Position numbers and translations under genes: made by a program
The notes under the pieces: model-generated
What the model was told of the DNA's origin: nothing
Databases searched by the model: none
Seen by the model: only the letters and a program-made list of their open reading frames with translations
Shown here: piece after piece, positions 16,506 through 25,366 of the stretch
Numbering within the stretch: the stretch's first letter is position 1
Layout: each line of letters opens with the position of its first letter
Assembly (NCBI GenBank): GCA_015067545.1
Contig: SVMG01000006.1
Coordinates: 1-64,000 of the forward strand
Reading direction: 5' to 3'
DNA: 64,000 nucleotides
From: Oscillospiraceae bacterium
Lineage (GTDB): Bacteria > Bacillota > Clostridia > Oscillospirales > Oscillospiraceae

Positions 16506-16640
16506 TGTTTGTGTCCTCCAATTGTTGGCGGCATAGTGCCACCATTCTATTTATAAATTCAGCCGTAGTATTTTATCAAAGAAAGCAGCAAATGTCCATA
16601 CTTTTCGAAAAAAATTTTCGCTTTTTTTCCATTTTACTGG

Positions 16641-16667
16641 AAAGAACCGGGCCAGGCCCGGCTCTTT
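16641..16667 (-). terminator. terminator of the phosphoesterase operon
   Basis: AAAGAGCCGGGCC-T-GGCCCGGTTCTTT on the minus strand, beginning inside the stop codon of the phosphoesterase gene. Confidence 0.8.
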
Positions 16668-17355
16668 AGGGTATTACACAGTAGGGTTTGAAGTTCAAAC
16701 GGTCTGCAGACAGGAGCTTAAAGTTCACTCCGTCCCACACACCCTCCATGGCAAGGCCATGGCTGGCCCCGTGCAGGTGTCCGTAAAAGCAGCTGCGCAC
16801 TTCGTATTTTTTCAGTAATTCCAGGATCTCCGGACACTCGTACCCCTTGTACCGGGGCGGATAATGCAAAAAAACCAGCTTGGGCAGCTCCCCTGCCGAC
16901 TGAAGCGACGCCTCCAGCCGCAAAAGCTCCCGTTTGAACACCTTTTCGTCGTGCTCACCGCTGCGTTCCTCTTCAAAGAACCAGCCACGGGTGCCGCAAA
17001 TGGCAAATCCCTCATACTCAAAGTGGTTATTGTGCAGAATGTGGAAGTTTTCAAATCCATTCACGGCGCAGAAGCCGTCAAACTTCTTGACCGTACTCCA
17101 CCAGTAGTCGTGATTTCCCTTTAGAATGATCTTTCTGCCCGGGATCTCATTGAGCCATGCAAAATCTGCCTTTGCATTTTCCAGGTCCAACGCCCAGCTC
17201 AGATCCCCCATCAAAACAAGTGTATCCTCATCGGTGATGACGGACAGGCCCTCTTTCAGTTTCTCCATGTACCCTACCCAAGCACCACCGAAAATGTCCA
17301 TAGGCTTCGGTGCGCCTAAGCAAAGGTGCAGATCTCCAATGGCGTAAAGTGCCAT
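16666..17355 (-). CDS. calcineurin-like metallophosphoesterase
   Basis: A 229-residue cytosolic dinuclear-metal phosphoesterase. Motifs in order: AIGDLHLC (5-12), LMGDLSW (near 48), GNHDYWW (near 80), FLHYPPRY (near 165) and FYGHLHGAS (near 194), which together supply the Asp, His and Asn ligands. Substrate unknown. It is the last gene of a minus-strand run after the threonine-synthase-like gene, four bases apart. Confidence 0.9.
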   Translation of the reverse strand: MALYAIGDLHLCLGAPKPMDIFGGAWVGYMEKLKEGLSVITDEDTLVLMGDLSWALDLENAKADFAWLNEIPGRKIILKGNHDYWWSTVKKFDGFCAVNGFENFHILHNNHFEYEGFAICGTRGWFFEEERSGEHDEKVFKRELLRLEASLQSAGELPKLVFLHYPPRYKGYECPEILELLKKYEVRSCFYGHLHGASHGLAMEGVWDGVNFKLLSADRLNFKPYCVIP

Positions 17356-17359
17356 TCTT

Positions 17360-18340
17360 TCACACTCCTAATTGCTGACGCAGCTGCTGCTCCGTCATTT
17401 CCATGCAGGCAGCAACCATTTTGCTGTCAAGTGCAGGGCTCCTGTCGGACATCACCAAAGCCAGACGGTTTTCACCGGTTTTGGCCCGGTAATCCTGTAG
17501 TCCGCCGTAGGCCATCGCCGTTCCGGGGTCCATGATGTAACCGGCCATACGGTAAGTGCTTGGGATCAGGCCCACAAGGCGATCACGGCTTATGACCGTG
17601 GCATACATACCCCTGCGCAAAGTCTCCAATGTGCCGGGAAGCGGGGCGTAAAGCAGCTTGTTATCACAGGCTTCACAAAAACGCAGATTCTCCTCCACGC
17701 CCAGCGTGGCATTGATCAGCCGCTCCAGATTCTCCGGCAGCGTGCTGTCCGTCCGCACTTCGCCCTGGTGCAGCAAATTCCACACCGAGGCATCATCATG
17801 ACTGCAGATGATGTTGCCCACCGGCAGGCCCATTTCCCGGGCATACCATGCGGCCATAGGCGCTGAAAAGTCCTCTGCGGACACTGCAATATCCACAGTT
17901 CCGTCCGGCAGCTCTGCAAAAATACCAAACAGCATAGCGATCCGGATCGCAATGCCCACCCAGGATGCAGGCTTATGACCGATATCTTCGCTGCCACAGA
18001 TCCGGGCCGCAAGGCGGCTCTCCAGCCGGGCGTAATCCAAATCGTGGTTACGCCACATTTCCGCAACCAGGATCCGATGGCTCATGGGCACCAATGCAGC
18101 CGGATTCTTGCCACCGCACAGTTCCACATCCCACGCCGTCAGCTGTGCGCCGAAAAACAGGTTAAGAATACATGCAAGACGCTGACAAAACGACTGACAG
18201 CGCAATGCCTGAAGCTCTTCCCTGTCCAGCTTTGGAATTCGGAACGGCAGGTACAGACCTCCGTCCGGGCCACGGTCGGCCTGAAGGGTTCGATGTGCGG
18301 TATAGGTGTCAAATTTGTTACGGGTGGTCACATAGAGCAT
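17360..18340 (-). CDS. threonine-synthase-like protein without the PLP lysine motif
   Basis: A 326-residue relative of threonine synthase (fold type II PLP enzymes). The N-terminal MLYVTTRNKFDTYTAHRTL and DGGLYLPFRIPKL match the start of ThrC. The segment VAVSAEDFSAPMAAWYAREM then GLPVGNIICSHDD matches the ThrC core where PTGNFGD and the next helix lie. The FKD-type Lys motif that should hold PLP is absent, and the protein is shorter than ThrC. It is therefore probably not a threonine synthase. The ATG at 18340, with GGGAG upstream, overlaps the dipeptidase stop by 13 bases and is preferred to the frame opening at 18370. Confidence 0.75.
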   Translation of the reverse strand: MLYVTTRNKFDTYTAHRTLQADRGPDGGLYLPFRIPKLDREELQALRCQSFCQRLACILNLFFGAQLTAWDVELCGGKNPAALVPMSHRILVAEMWRNHDLDYARLESRLAARICGSEDIGHKPASWVGIAIRIAMLFGIFAELPDGTVDIAVSAEDFSAPMAAWYAREMGLPVGNIICSHDDASVWNLLHQGEVRTDSTLPENLERLINATLGVEENLRFCEACDNKLLYAPLPGTLETLRRGMYATVISRDRLVGLIPSTYRMAGYIMDPGTAMAYGGLQDYRAKTGENRLALVMSDRSPALDSKMVAACMEMTEQQLRQQLGV

Positions 18341-19278
18341 TTTTGAATCACTCCCATCGCATTGTTCCAAAAAATATCGTGTACTGTCTGTTCGCTAACA
18401 CCCCGTGCCAGCAGGCATTCGGCTAACTTGGGATAGTCCTGCACTCCGGCAAAACCATCAGGCAATGCCTCTACACCATCCAGGTCACCACCCAAAGCAA
18501 CATGCTTTTCGCCATCCAGCTCCAGCCAATGTATAACGTGATTGCAAACCGTATCCAGCGTAGCATTTTCACCAAGGAATCCGGGATACAGATTCAGTCC
18601 TGCCACACCGCCTGTTTGGCAGATAGCCTTAAACATATCGTCCGTCAGATTGCGGCTGACATCATAAACTGCCCGGGAGTTGGAATGACTTGCAATCACC
18701 GGGGCGTTTGTTATCTCCATGATGTCCCAAAAGGCCTCGTCACTAATATGGCTCACATCGATGAGCATGCCCAGCCGCTGGGCTTCAAACACATATTCTT
18801 TTCCCAGATCAGTCAGTCCGCCGCCGGTCTTGTGCGAGCCGCAAAGGACATTCTTTTCATTCCAGCCCAGTGTGGTGATGCGGAAACCCACCTTATACAG
18901 GTCCTCCAGAAGCGCAGGGTCAAAATCAAACCCTGCAGGACCCTCGATGGTCAGAATTGCGGACATTTTGCCGTTTTTTCTGTTTTCCTCGATCTCTTTA
19001 GCCGAGTATACAAGGCTGATCAGATCTCTGTTTATCTCCACTTCCCGCAAAACGGAGACCATTTCCCGCTCAAACAGTTGGGTCACCGTGGTACCGCCGG
19101 GGCGGTTATCCCGGGGTGTGGTAAAGCAGGCAAAGCATTGGGCGTAGCCGGGCAGTTGTGCCGCGCGCTCCAAATCAATGTGATATTCATTTTTCCGCAT
19201 AGAGCCGGCCTGCTGCAGGTCCTTTCCCAGCAAGGCCAGTGCGGTATCGCAGTGCAGATCAAAAACAGGAAAATTCAT
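18328..19278 (-). CDS. membrane-dipeptidase family (M19) dipeptidase
   Basis: A 316-residue metallo-dipeptidase of the renal dipeptidase family. Metal ligands are DLHCDT near 6-11, the bridging Glu in TIEGPAGFD near 125, His in IDVSHISDEAFWD near 180 and HSNSRAVYD near 200. No signal peptide is present, so it acts in the cytosol, probably on dipeptides taken up as nutrients. It lies between yraN (four-base overlap) and the threonine-synthase-like gene, all translationally linked. Confidence 0.92.
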   Translation of the reverse strand: MNFPVFDLHCDTALALLGKDLQQAGSMRKNEYHIDLERAAQLPGYAQCFACFTTPRDNRPGGTTVTQLFEREMVSVLREVEINRDLISLVYSAKEIEENRKNGKMSAILTIEGPAGFDFDPALLEDLYKVGFRITTLGWNEKNVLCGSHKTGGGLTDLGKEYVFEAQRLGMLIDVSHISDEAFWDIMEITNAPVIASHSNSRAVYDVSRNLTDDMFKAICQTGGVAGLNLYPGFLGENATLDTVCNHVIHWLELDGEKHVALGGDLDGVEALPDGFAGVQDYPKLAECLLARGVSEQTVHDIFWNNAMGVIQKCSM

Positions 19279-19640
19279 TGAAAAGCGTCCTCCAAATGGG
19301 TGATTTCAGGATTCTTGGTAGCTGCGCCCTCTGGCGCGTAGATCTCCACCACGTCAAAACGGGGCTGGAGCTTGCTTGGATTTTGAGACAGGTATATGGA
19401 TGCCGTCACACGGATTCTGTCCTGCTTTGCCCGGTTCACATACTCCCGGGCAGCAGCAAAATCCGCCTTCTTCCGCAACTTCACTTCCACAAATACCAAA
19501 TACTGCCTGTCTTGAACGATCAGATCGATCTCTCCGAATCGGCAATGATACCCGGCGGCAACCAGCTTATACCGCTTTTTCCGCAGATATTCTGCCGCCA
19601 AGGCCTCTCCCCATGCGCCGCTGAGCTTACTTGTCGCCAT
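19275..19640 (-). CDS. yraN: YraN family protein (UPF0102), endonuclease-like fold
   Basis: A 121-residue protein with the restriction-endonuclease-like motif GEIDLIVQD ... LVFVEVKLR (Asp, then Glu-x-Lys) near 32-55. Its cellular role is not established. It overlaps the rnhB stop by 14 bases, the standard rnhB-yraN order of Firmicutes. Confidence 0.9.
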   Translation of the reverse strand: MATSKLSGAWGEALAAEYLRKKRYKLVAAGYHCRFGEIDLIVQDRQYLVFVEVKLRKKADFAAAREYVNRAKQDRIRVTASIYLSQNPSKLQPRFDVVEIYAPEGAATKNPEITHLEDAFQ

Positions 19641-20241
19641 AAAATTTCTTCAAAAAGGTCACCCGATGCAGCGGGCAATGGCCGTATGTACGCAGGGCTT
19701 CATAGTGCGCCTTTGTGCCGTAGCCCTTATGGATCTCGAAGCCGTACTGCGGATACTGCTTGGCCATTTCCTCCATATAATCGTCACGGCTGACCTTGGC
19801 CAAAACAGATGCTGCCGCAATATTTGCACTGCGGCTGTCACCCTTGACAACGGTCATGACCGGAAGGCCGAAATCCTTTTCCCGATTGCCGTCAATAAGC
19901 GCTAAATCCGCCTTGCCGCCAAGCTGCGAAATGGCACGCTCCATGGCCAAAAATGTTGCCTGCAAAATGTTGATCTCATCGATCTCCTGCTGAGTTGCAA
20001 CACCGATGCCATAGGCAATGGCCTGTTCCTTGATAATGGGCATCAGCTCCCGGCGGCGCTTGTCCGTCAGCTTTTTACTGTCGTCAAGGCCGGGGATCTG
20101 CAAATGATCCGGCAGGATCACCGCCGCAGCATAGACCGGCCCAGCCAGCGGACCGCGGCCCGCTTCATCCACGCCGCAGATCACGCCAACGCCTTTTTCT
20201 TTCAGGGAATCTTCAATCTCCCATAAATATTTGTCTGCCAT
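19627..20241 (-). CDS. rnhB: ribonuclease HII
   Basis: A 204-residue endonuclease that cuts the RNA strand of RNA-DNA hybrids and removes misincorporated ribonucleotides. GVDEAGRGPLAGP near 22-34 carries the catalytic Asp-Glu pair, and the later ALIDGN and ASVLAKVSRDDYM motifs complete the site. The ATG at 20241 is preceded by AAGGAGAAGTGAA; the frame extension to 20259 runs into the adjacent repeat and has no ribosome binding site. Confidence 0.95.
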   Translation of the reverse strand: MADKYLWEIEDSLKEKGVGVICGVDEAGRGPLAGPVYAAAVILPDHLQIPGLDDSKKLTDKRRRELMPIIKEQAIAYGIGVATQQEIDEINILQATFLAMERAISQLGGKADLALIDGNREKDFGLPVMTVVKGDSRSANIAAASVLAKVSRDDYMEEMAKQYPQYGFEIHKGYGTKAHYEALRTYGHCPLHRVTFLKKFYGDK

Positions 20242-20294
20242 TTCACTTCTCCTTGGCAAATGATGATTTGGTTATCAAGGCTATCGTCACCATA

Positions 20295-20431
20295 TGTCAT
20301 TGCGAACCAGTGCGCACACTGGTGTGGCAATCCGTAATCTTTGTGGCACCCATGGTGCCGCGCGGCTCTTTGAGTCGCAGGGAGAACGGATTCCCACGGT
20401 CGCCTTCGGCTCCCTCGGAATGACAAATTAC
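20295..20431. repeat. dispersed palindromic element with terminal inverted repeats
   Basis: A 137-bp unit bounded by TGTCATTGCGA on the left and TCGGAATGACA on the right. It contains the core CCAGTGCGCACACTGG and a GGTCGCCTTCGGCTCC hairpin. Related units occur at 739-776 and 43001-43096. It has no coding capacity and sits between rnhB and rbgA, which makes a MITE-like or REP-like element the best description. Confidence 0.75.
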
Positions 20432-20438
20432 GAAAATT

Positions 20439-21302
20439 TCACTCCGTTGGTTCTTCAAAGGTGATGCGGCCCAGCTTGCCGCTGCGGTATTCATCCAGCA
20501 GCACCTTTGCCATTCTTTCGGTGTTGATCTCACCGCCGGAGACCAGGTAGCCGCGCTTGCGTCCTGCCATCTCCAAAAGCTCATAGCTGGCAGTGCCCTC
20601 CTCCGCTTCCAGTCCGTAACGATCCTTGAGCGCCTGAGGATACCGGCGGTGGAGTACACCCATCAGATGACAGGCCAGCTCCTCCACATCCAGGATGCCG
20701 TCCTTGACCGCACCGGTATAGGCAAGCATCATGCCGACCTCAGGATCCTCAAACTTGGGCCAGAGGATGCCGGGTGTATCCAAAAGCAGCAGGGAGCTGT
20801 CCACGGTCACCCACTGCTTGCCCCGGGTCACGCCCGGGCGGTTTTCCGCCTTCGCGCCCTTGCGACCGGATATTTGATTGATCAGTGTGGATTTGCCCAC
20901 ATTGGGAATTCCCACGATCATAACCCGCAAGGGACGGTTCATGCCTTTGGCCGCATTCCGAGCGATCTTATCTTTCAGCACCGAACGAACTGCCGGCTGA
21001 AAATCGTTGATCCCTTTCCGGCTCTTGCAATCCGTGGGAACAGCCGCCATGCCCTTGTTCTTGAAATACGCCACCCAGCGTTTGGTGGCTTCCGGATCTG
21101 CAAGATCCATTCGGTTTAGTACCACGATCCGGGGTTTATCCCCACAAATGGCATCAATATCCGGGTTACGGCTGGCAAAAGGGATCCGTGCATCTACGAT
21201 CTCGCATACCGCATCCACCTGCTTCAGATCTGCTTCGATCTGTCGCCGTGTCTTGGTCATGTGCCCGGGATACCACTGGATATTCATTTGCTCCGTAGCC
21301 AT
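20439..21302 (-). CDS. rbgA: ribosome biogenesis GTPase RbgA (YlqF)
   Basis: A 287-residue circularly permuted GTPase required for late 50S assembly. The G4 motif comes first (VVLNRMDLAD near 57) and is followed by G1 GIPNVGKSTL near 130 and G3 DTPGILWP near 175. The N-terminal IQWYPGHMTKTRR is the family signature. Adjacent to lepB with the stop and start sharing a base. Confidence 0.96.
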   Translation of the reverse strand: MATEQMNIQWYPGHMTKTRRQIEADLKQVDAVCEIVDARIPFASRNPDIDAICGDKPRIVVLNRMDLADPEATKRWVAYFKNKGMAAVPTDCKSRKGINDFQPAVRSVLKDKIARNAAKGMNRPLRVMIVGIPNVGKSTLINQISGRKGAKAENRPGVTRGKQWVTVDSSLLLLDTPGILWPKFEDPEVGMMLAYTGAVKDGILDVEELACHLMGVLHRRYPQALKDRYGLEAEEGTASYELLEMAGRKRGYLVSGGEINTERMAKVLLDEYRSGKLGRITFEEPTE

Positions 21303-22051
21303 CAGTTCACCACTCCAATTCTGCCAAAGTCCCGACTGGTCTCTCCCTCATTCGTACCGGGTACGAACAGGAAAAATACCTTTCCCAGCACCTCCCGCTT
21401 GTCCACGAGGCCGATCTCAGGATGGCGGCTGTCCTTGGAGCCGTTACGGTTGTCACCCATGACAAACAAGCAGCCCTCATCCACAGTCAGGGGAAATTGA
21501 ATGCCCTCGCTCACTGTTGTGGGTGTCAGTGTGTAGGGCTCGACCAGGGGCACCCCATCCACATATACCACTCCTCTTACAAAATCAATATCCACTACCT
21601 GGCCCTCTGTTGCAATGACCCGCTTGACGATGGGCGCGCCATTGTCAAAGCTCTCCTTGCTGGCAACGATGATATCCCCATACTGGGGATTCTGATAAAA
21701 GGTGCTGCTCAGAAGAAGCAGGTAGTCTCCGTCCAGCAAGGTGCTGTTCATGGATGTACCTGAGACCACTACCACACGAAACAGCAGCAAAAATACAAGG
21801 ATCAGGCCTGCCAACAAATATGCCAGATCGTGCAGATACATCAGCACCCCACTCTGCCAGCCTTCCTTTTTATTGTGCTTGGCGGATTCCTTCTGCGTCT
21901 GTGCCGGCGCTTCTGCAGCTGCCGGTTCCGATACTTCCTGCGTCTGCTGAGCAGGTGGTGTCTGCTCGTGCATCCACTCATCCAACAATTCATCAATATC
22001 TGTATGGAGCATATGCTCCAACGCCTGCTCATTCAATTCTTTTTCATCCAT
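21302..22051 (-). CDS. lepB: type I signal peptidase
   Basis: A 249-residue signal peptidase I cleaving Sec signal peptides at the outer membrane face. After an unusual acidic Gln/Ala/Pro-rich cytosolic tail of about 70 residues there is one membrane span (YLLAGLILVFLLLFRVVVV). The catalytic Ser is in SGTSMNSTL and the general-base Lys in IVKRVIATEG, with GDNRNGSKDSR closing the domain. It follows rplS after its terminator and precedes rbgA. Confidence 0.95.
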   Translation of the reverse strand: MDEKELNEQALEHMLHTDIDELLDEWMHEQTPPAQQTQEVSEPAAAEAPAQTQKESAKHNKKEGWQSGVLMYLHDLAYLLAGLILVFLLLFRVVVVSGTSMNSTLLDGDYLLLLSSTFYQNPQYGDIIVASKESFDNGAPIVKRVIATEGQVVDIDFVRGVVYVDGVPLVEPYTLTPTTVSEGIQFPLTVDEGCLFVMGDNRNGSKDSRHPEIGLVDKREVLGKVFFLFVPGTNEGETSRDFGRIGVVN

Positions 22052-22124
22052 AGTTTACACTTCCAATTCAGCCTGGGTAAAACTTCCCTTTTATAATTTC
22101 TTTCATTATAAACCATAAGAGAAC

Positions 22125-22158
22125 AAAAAAAAAGAGGGCAAGCCCTCTTTTTTTTTCG
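22125..22158. terminator. rplS terminator
   Basis: AAGAGGGC-AAGCCCTCTT with nine A and nine T flanks; works in both directions but serves rplS on the minus strand. Confidence 0.92.
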
Positions 22159-22165
22159 TTTTTTG

Positions 22166-22507
22166 TTAGACCTTCTCTTTGATCTTGGCAGCCTTGCCCA
22201 TACGATCCCGGAGATAGTACAGCTTTGCACGACGAACCTTACCGTGACGGACAGTTTCGATCATTGCAACGTTGGGGGAATGCAGGGGGAAAACCTTCTC
22301 GCAGCCAACGCCGTAGCTGATACGACGAACTGTGATGGTCTCACCGATGCCGCCATGCTTGCGTGCGATCACAGTGCCTTCAAACACCTGAATACGCTCG
22401 CGAGAGCCTTCCTTGATACGCACATGCACACGAACGGTGTCGCCCACCTTAACTTCAGGCAGCTCTTCCTTCATGTACTGGCTGGCCAGAGCCTTTACCA
22501 AATCCAT
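22166..22507 (-). CDS. rplS: 50S ribosomal protein L19
   Basis: A 113-residue ribosomal protein at the 30S-50S interface. Recognised by [29 protein letters not shown] and [28 protein letters not shown] precedes the ATG. It is expressed from its own promoter with a leader of about 75 bases (22508-22582). Confidence 0.97.
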   Translation of the reverse strand: MDLVKALASQYMKEELPEVKVGDTVRVHVRIKEGSRERIQVFEGTVIARKHGGIGETITVRRISYGVGCEKVFPLHSPNVAMIETVRHGKVRRAKLYYLRDRMGKAAKIKEKV

Positions 22508-22588
22508 AATCTTGTCCTCCTTAAATATTAGGCGTTCTTACGGCGCATTTTAGCCCGCAGAGGACTCACCTTGATTTCAGACTGAGGT

Positions 22589-22617
22589 ATTATACCACGC
22601 AAATTTCCAAAAATCAA
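22589..22617 (-). promoter_or_regulatory. rplS promoter
   Basis: TTGATT (22612-22617), 17-base spacer, TATAAT (22589-22594). The GC-rich stretch TGCGGGCTAAAATGCGCC in the leader can form a small stem and could be an autoregulatory r-protein leader, but I could not fit a named leader family. Confidence 0.7.
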
Positions 22618-22636
22618 GCATTATTTTCGGAAATTT

Positions 22637-23896
22637 TTACTTTTTTGCCAGCTTTTTTGCCTTGCGCATGGCGATGATCCGGTTCATTTCGTTGTAGACG
22701 ATCATGTAGCCCTCGTCCACGCCCATGCCGGGCTTTGCCAGGATCTGTACGGGCTGGGTGGCCATGGCGCAGTGGACACAGACCTGTGCAGAGCGATCGG
22801 TCTCATTACAAGTACCACCCTGGTATGCGCCGATGCCCTTTTCCTTGCAGTACAGCACCGCTTCGATGGTGTTGTTGATACCGCCCAGGTCGGGAGTCTT
22901 GATCTGCACCATGTGGCCCGCCTTGTTGTCTGCAAACAGCTTGATATCTTCCAAAGTGTTGCACCATTCGTCAGCAACCAGCTCCACATCACAACCGCGC
23001 TTATCCAGCTCAGCAGTCAGACCGGCCAGTGCGATCATTTGCGTTTCCCGGTCACAGTCGCAGTCCATGGGGCCTTCGATCCGCAGATGGAAGGGCTTTG
23101 CGATCTTGCCCAACTCCTCAATATAATCCGCCATTTCCTTATAGTTGTTGTTGCCGAAAGCGGCACCGATGGTTCCGTATACGTCCATGTGGAACACGGG
23201 CAGGTAATTCTCATCCGTGCGGAACTCCAAAATGCGGTCACGAAGCCACGCCACATACTCAGCCAGCTTTTCGCCCTTGCGGCCCAGCTTGGTATCGATA
23301 TTGTTTATCAGCGCGTGGGGCAGCACCTGTGCGCCCTTGATGATCATCTTGTCGGCATTATCGTAACGATCGTCGCCGGACTGGGTGAAAATGTCGATAG
23401 GGGTCTCGGAAACGGTGCAGCCGTACTCATCCGCGACAACTTCACACATCAGACGGTTTGTGGCCTTGGCAACGGCATCCAAAATTGCCTGGGACACGCC
23501 ATAGCGGATGGCAGTGTGCAGACGCTTGCCCTCCACCTGGATGGCCTCCATCATGGCGCACAGGCCGCGGAAATCATCCGCTTCCCTGCCCACCAGCTGA
23601 GGCTTGATGTACTGATCGATGACGGGGATGAACTCCTCAGCAAGGAACAACGGATCGCGTCCGCCCGCGCCGGAATACTGCACAGCAGCGCAGTCGCCGT
23701 AGGCGACCTGTCCGTCCTCCAGCACCAGCATCACGGAGATGCTCTCGCCCGCCTGACGAATGGCACGGAAACCCTCGGTCACTGTCGCGCCGATGTAAAA
23801 ATTACCGTCGTGACCAGCACCCGCTTTAATAGCCCGCTGGTCGTCGAAATAGAAGCCGGTACGTCCGGCAGAACACACAACGTCAATGATTTTCAT
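22637..23896 (-). CDS. mal: methylaspartate ammonia-lyase
   Basis: A 419-residue enolase-superfamily lyase that converts threo-3-methylaspartate to mesaconate and ammonia. Length and landmarks match characterised clostridial enzymes: the N-terminal VVCSAGRTGFYFDD, the metal ligands in FHMDVYGTIG and LRIEGPMDCD, and the catalytic Lys in HMVQIKTPDLGG. It is the last gene of glmS-glmL-glmE-mal and uses the product of the mutase encoded just upstream. Confidence 0.96.
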   Translation of the reverse strand: MKIIDVVCSAGRTGFYFDDQRAIKAGAGHDGNFYIGATVTEGFRAIRQAGESISVMLVLEDGQVAYGDCAAVQYSGAGGRDPLFLAEEFIPVIDQYIKPQLVGREADDFRGLCAMMEAIQVEGKRLHTAIRYGVSQAILDAVAKATNRLMCEVVADEYGCTVSETPIDIFTQSGDDRYDNADKMIIKGAQVLPHALINNIDTKLGRKGEKLAEYVAWLRDRILEFRTDENYLPVFHMDVYGTIGAAFGNNNYKEMADYIEELGKIAKPFHLRIEGPMDCDCDRETQMIALAGLTAELDKRGCDVELVADEWCNTLEDIKLFADNKAGHMVQIKTPDLGGINNTIEAVLYCKEKGIGAYQGGTCNETDRSAQVCVHCAMATQPVQILAKPGMGVDEGYMIVYNEMNRIIAMRKAKKLAKK

Positions 23897-23914
23897 TGGA
23901 ACTCTCTCCTTATA

Positions 23915-25366
23915 TTAATACTTGGGGCGACCAACAAGGCGGCCCTTGCCGATGGCGTACACATCATCAATGACCATCTGGAAAGATGCCTTCCGCTTCT
24001 CTGCCAGCGCACGCTCGTAGATCTTGGTGGCATGGTAATCCTTCAGATCCTGGGTAAAAGGCAGATTGCCGGTGTTGAGAATGCGCACCGCGCCGTTGTT
24101 GTCGCGGCAGGGCAGCATCAAGCCTGCATTGGCGCGGCAGGGTGCAAAGGGAACGTCCAGCACACCTGCTTCCACACCACGGCAAACACCCACAGCGATG
24201 TCGCCATTGCCAAGCTCAAAGCACTTGTCAACGATGCAGCGAGTTTCTGCGCGGATGATCTCCTTCTCCTCTTCCAGATGATTGTCATAGAAGGTCTGGT
24301 CTGCCATCATGTTGACCACCTGCTTGGTGCAGCGCAGACCTTCCGCATTGGCCTCCATGGTAGGAATGCCCACCGCCTCATGGGGTGTCTTGACGATGAC
24401 CTTGGTAGCCTTTGCCAAAGCGGCGGTCAGGCTGCCGGAAGAGATGACACCAAAGGCCTTGGCCTCATCCGCCGGGAAGCCGCCCATCCACTGATGGAGA
24501 ACGGTGGTGACCTTCACGTCGCTGTAACCGTATTTCTGTAAGTATTCATCCGTCAGATCCTGCAGGGTATGGATGGCAGCAATATCCTGCAGCAGGTTGC
24601 CGCACTGACCGTAACCAACCGTAATGTTCTTTACGCCCTGCTCCGCAGCCAGCAGTGCCTCGATAATGGCGGCAGCGTGAGAAATACAGGGAGGCACCAA
24701 TGTGCCGGTAAGAGGGCCGTAGGGCTCTCTGTTGATGGAAACTCCCATTTCTTCATACAGACCGGTGAGCCTGTCCACATACTGCCAATCCCGAATGGTA
24801 CGCTCCATGGGAATGTTCTTGCAGTAAGGCAGGTTGTAGGAAATGCCGCCGCCTTCGTAGCTGGTGAAGCCGCCGGCGTATGTAATCTCGGTAAGCAGAC
24901 GGGCATCGGGCGTGCCGTGACGCACCTGCATGGGTACATTGACGCTCTCGATGACCTGGCGGCACTTCATAACGCCGTGGTTCACTGCGGGGAAGCCATT
25001 GAGCATAGCCCGGCCCAGGCGAATGGACTCGGCGATGCCGTTTTCCGCTTCCTCGTAGCGGTTCTGACGGGTATAGCTGTCAATGGTAGAAGGCAGCAGG
25101 TCCGCTTCACCGTGCTCTTCCAGATACTGCATCAGCTTGATATGCTCCTCCACCACAGGCACACCTGCCCGGGGCTGAACCAGAGTCCTGCCATCGCGCT
25201 TGGCATCCAACAGCTTTTGGGAGAAATTCCGGCTGACAGGCATGGACTTGTGGTAGGCAACCGCCTCTTCCAGGTTCACATCTTTGCCGGTGGGCCATTG
25301 GGTCAGGACTTCCTGACGCATCGCCATAAATTCACCTTCGGGAATTCTCTTATTCTGAATATCCAT
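23915..25366 (-). CDS. glmE: methylaspartate mutase epsilon subunit (glutamate mutase E)
   Basis: A 483-residue catalytic TIM-barrel subunit of glutamate mutase, which rearranges L-glutamate to threo-3-methylaspartate with coenzyme B12. Recognised by [24 protein letters not shown] with the substrate-binding Arg, and [13 protein letters not shown]. It needs the cobalamin-binding S subunit encoded at 26738. It overlaps glmL by 17 bases. The pathway is anaerobic glutamate fermentation. Confidence 0.96.
   Translation of the reverse strand: MDIQNKRIPEGEFMAMRQEVLTQWPTGKDVNLEEAVAYHKSMPVSRNFSQKLLDAKRDGRTLVQPRAGVPVVEEHIKLMQYLEEHGEADLLPSTIDSYTRQNRYEEAENGIAESIRLGRAMLNGFPAVNHGVMKCRQVIESVNVPMQVRHGTPDARLLTEITYAGGFTSYEGGGISYNLPYCKNIPMERTIRDWQYVDRLTGLYEEMGVSINREPYGPLTGTLVPPCISHAAAIIEALLAAEQGVKNITVGYGQCGNLLQDIAAIHTLQDLTDEYLQKYGYSDVKVTTVLHQWMGGFPADEAKAFGVISSGSLTAALAKATKVIVKTPHEAVGIPTMEANAEGLRCTKQVVNMMADQTFYDNHLEEEKEIIRAETRCIVDKCFELGNGDIAVGVCRGVEAGVLDVPFAPCRANAGLMLPCRDNNGAVRILNTGNLPFTQDLKDYHATKIYERALAEKRKASFQMVIDDVYAIGKGRLVGRPKY

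Noticed and set aside
15105..16556. 483-codon Leu/Gly/His-rich frame opposite tig
   Set aside because: Antisense shadow of trigger factor; its low-complexity N-terminus is the reverse of the Lys/Thr tail repeats.
22772..24541. 589-codon open frame opposite mal and glmE
   Set aside because: It spans two real genes and their junction in antisense; the product is His/Leu/Gln-rich, typical of a mirror frame.
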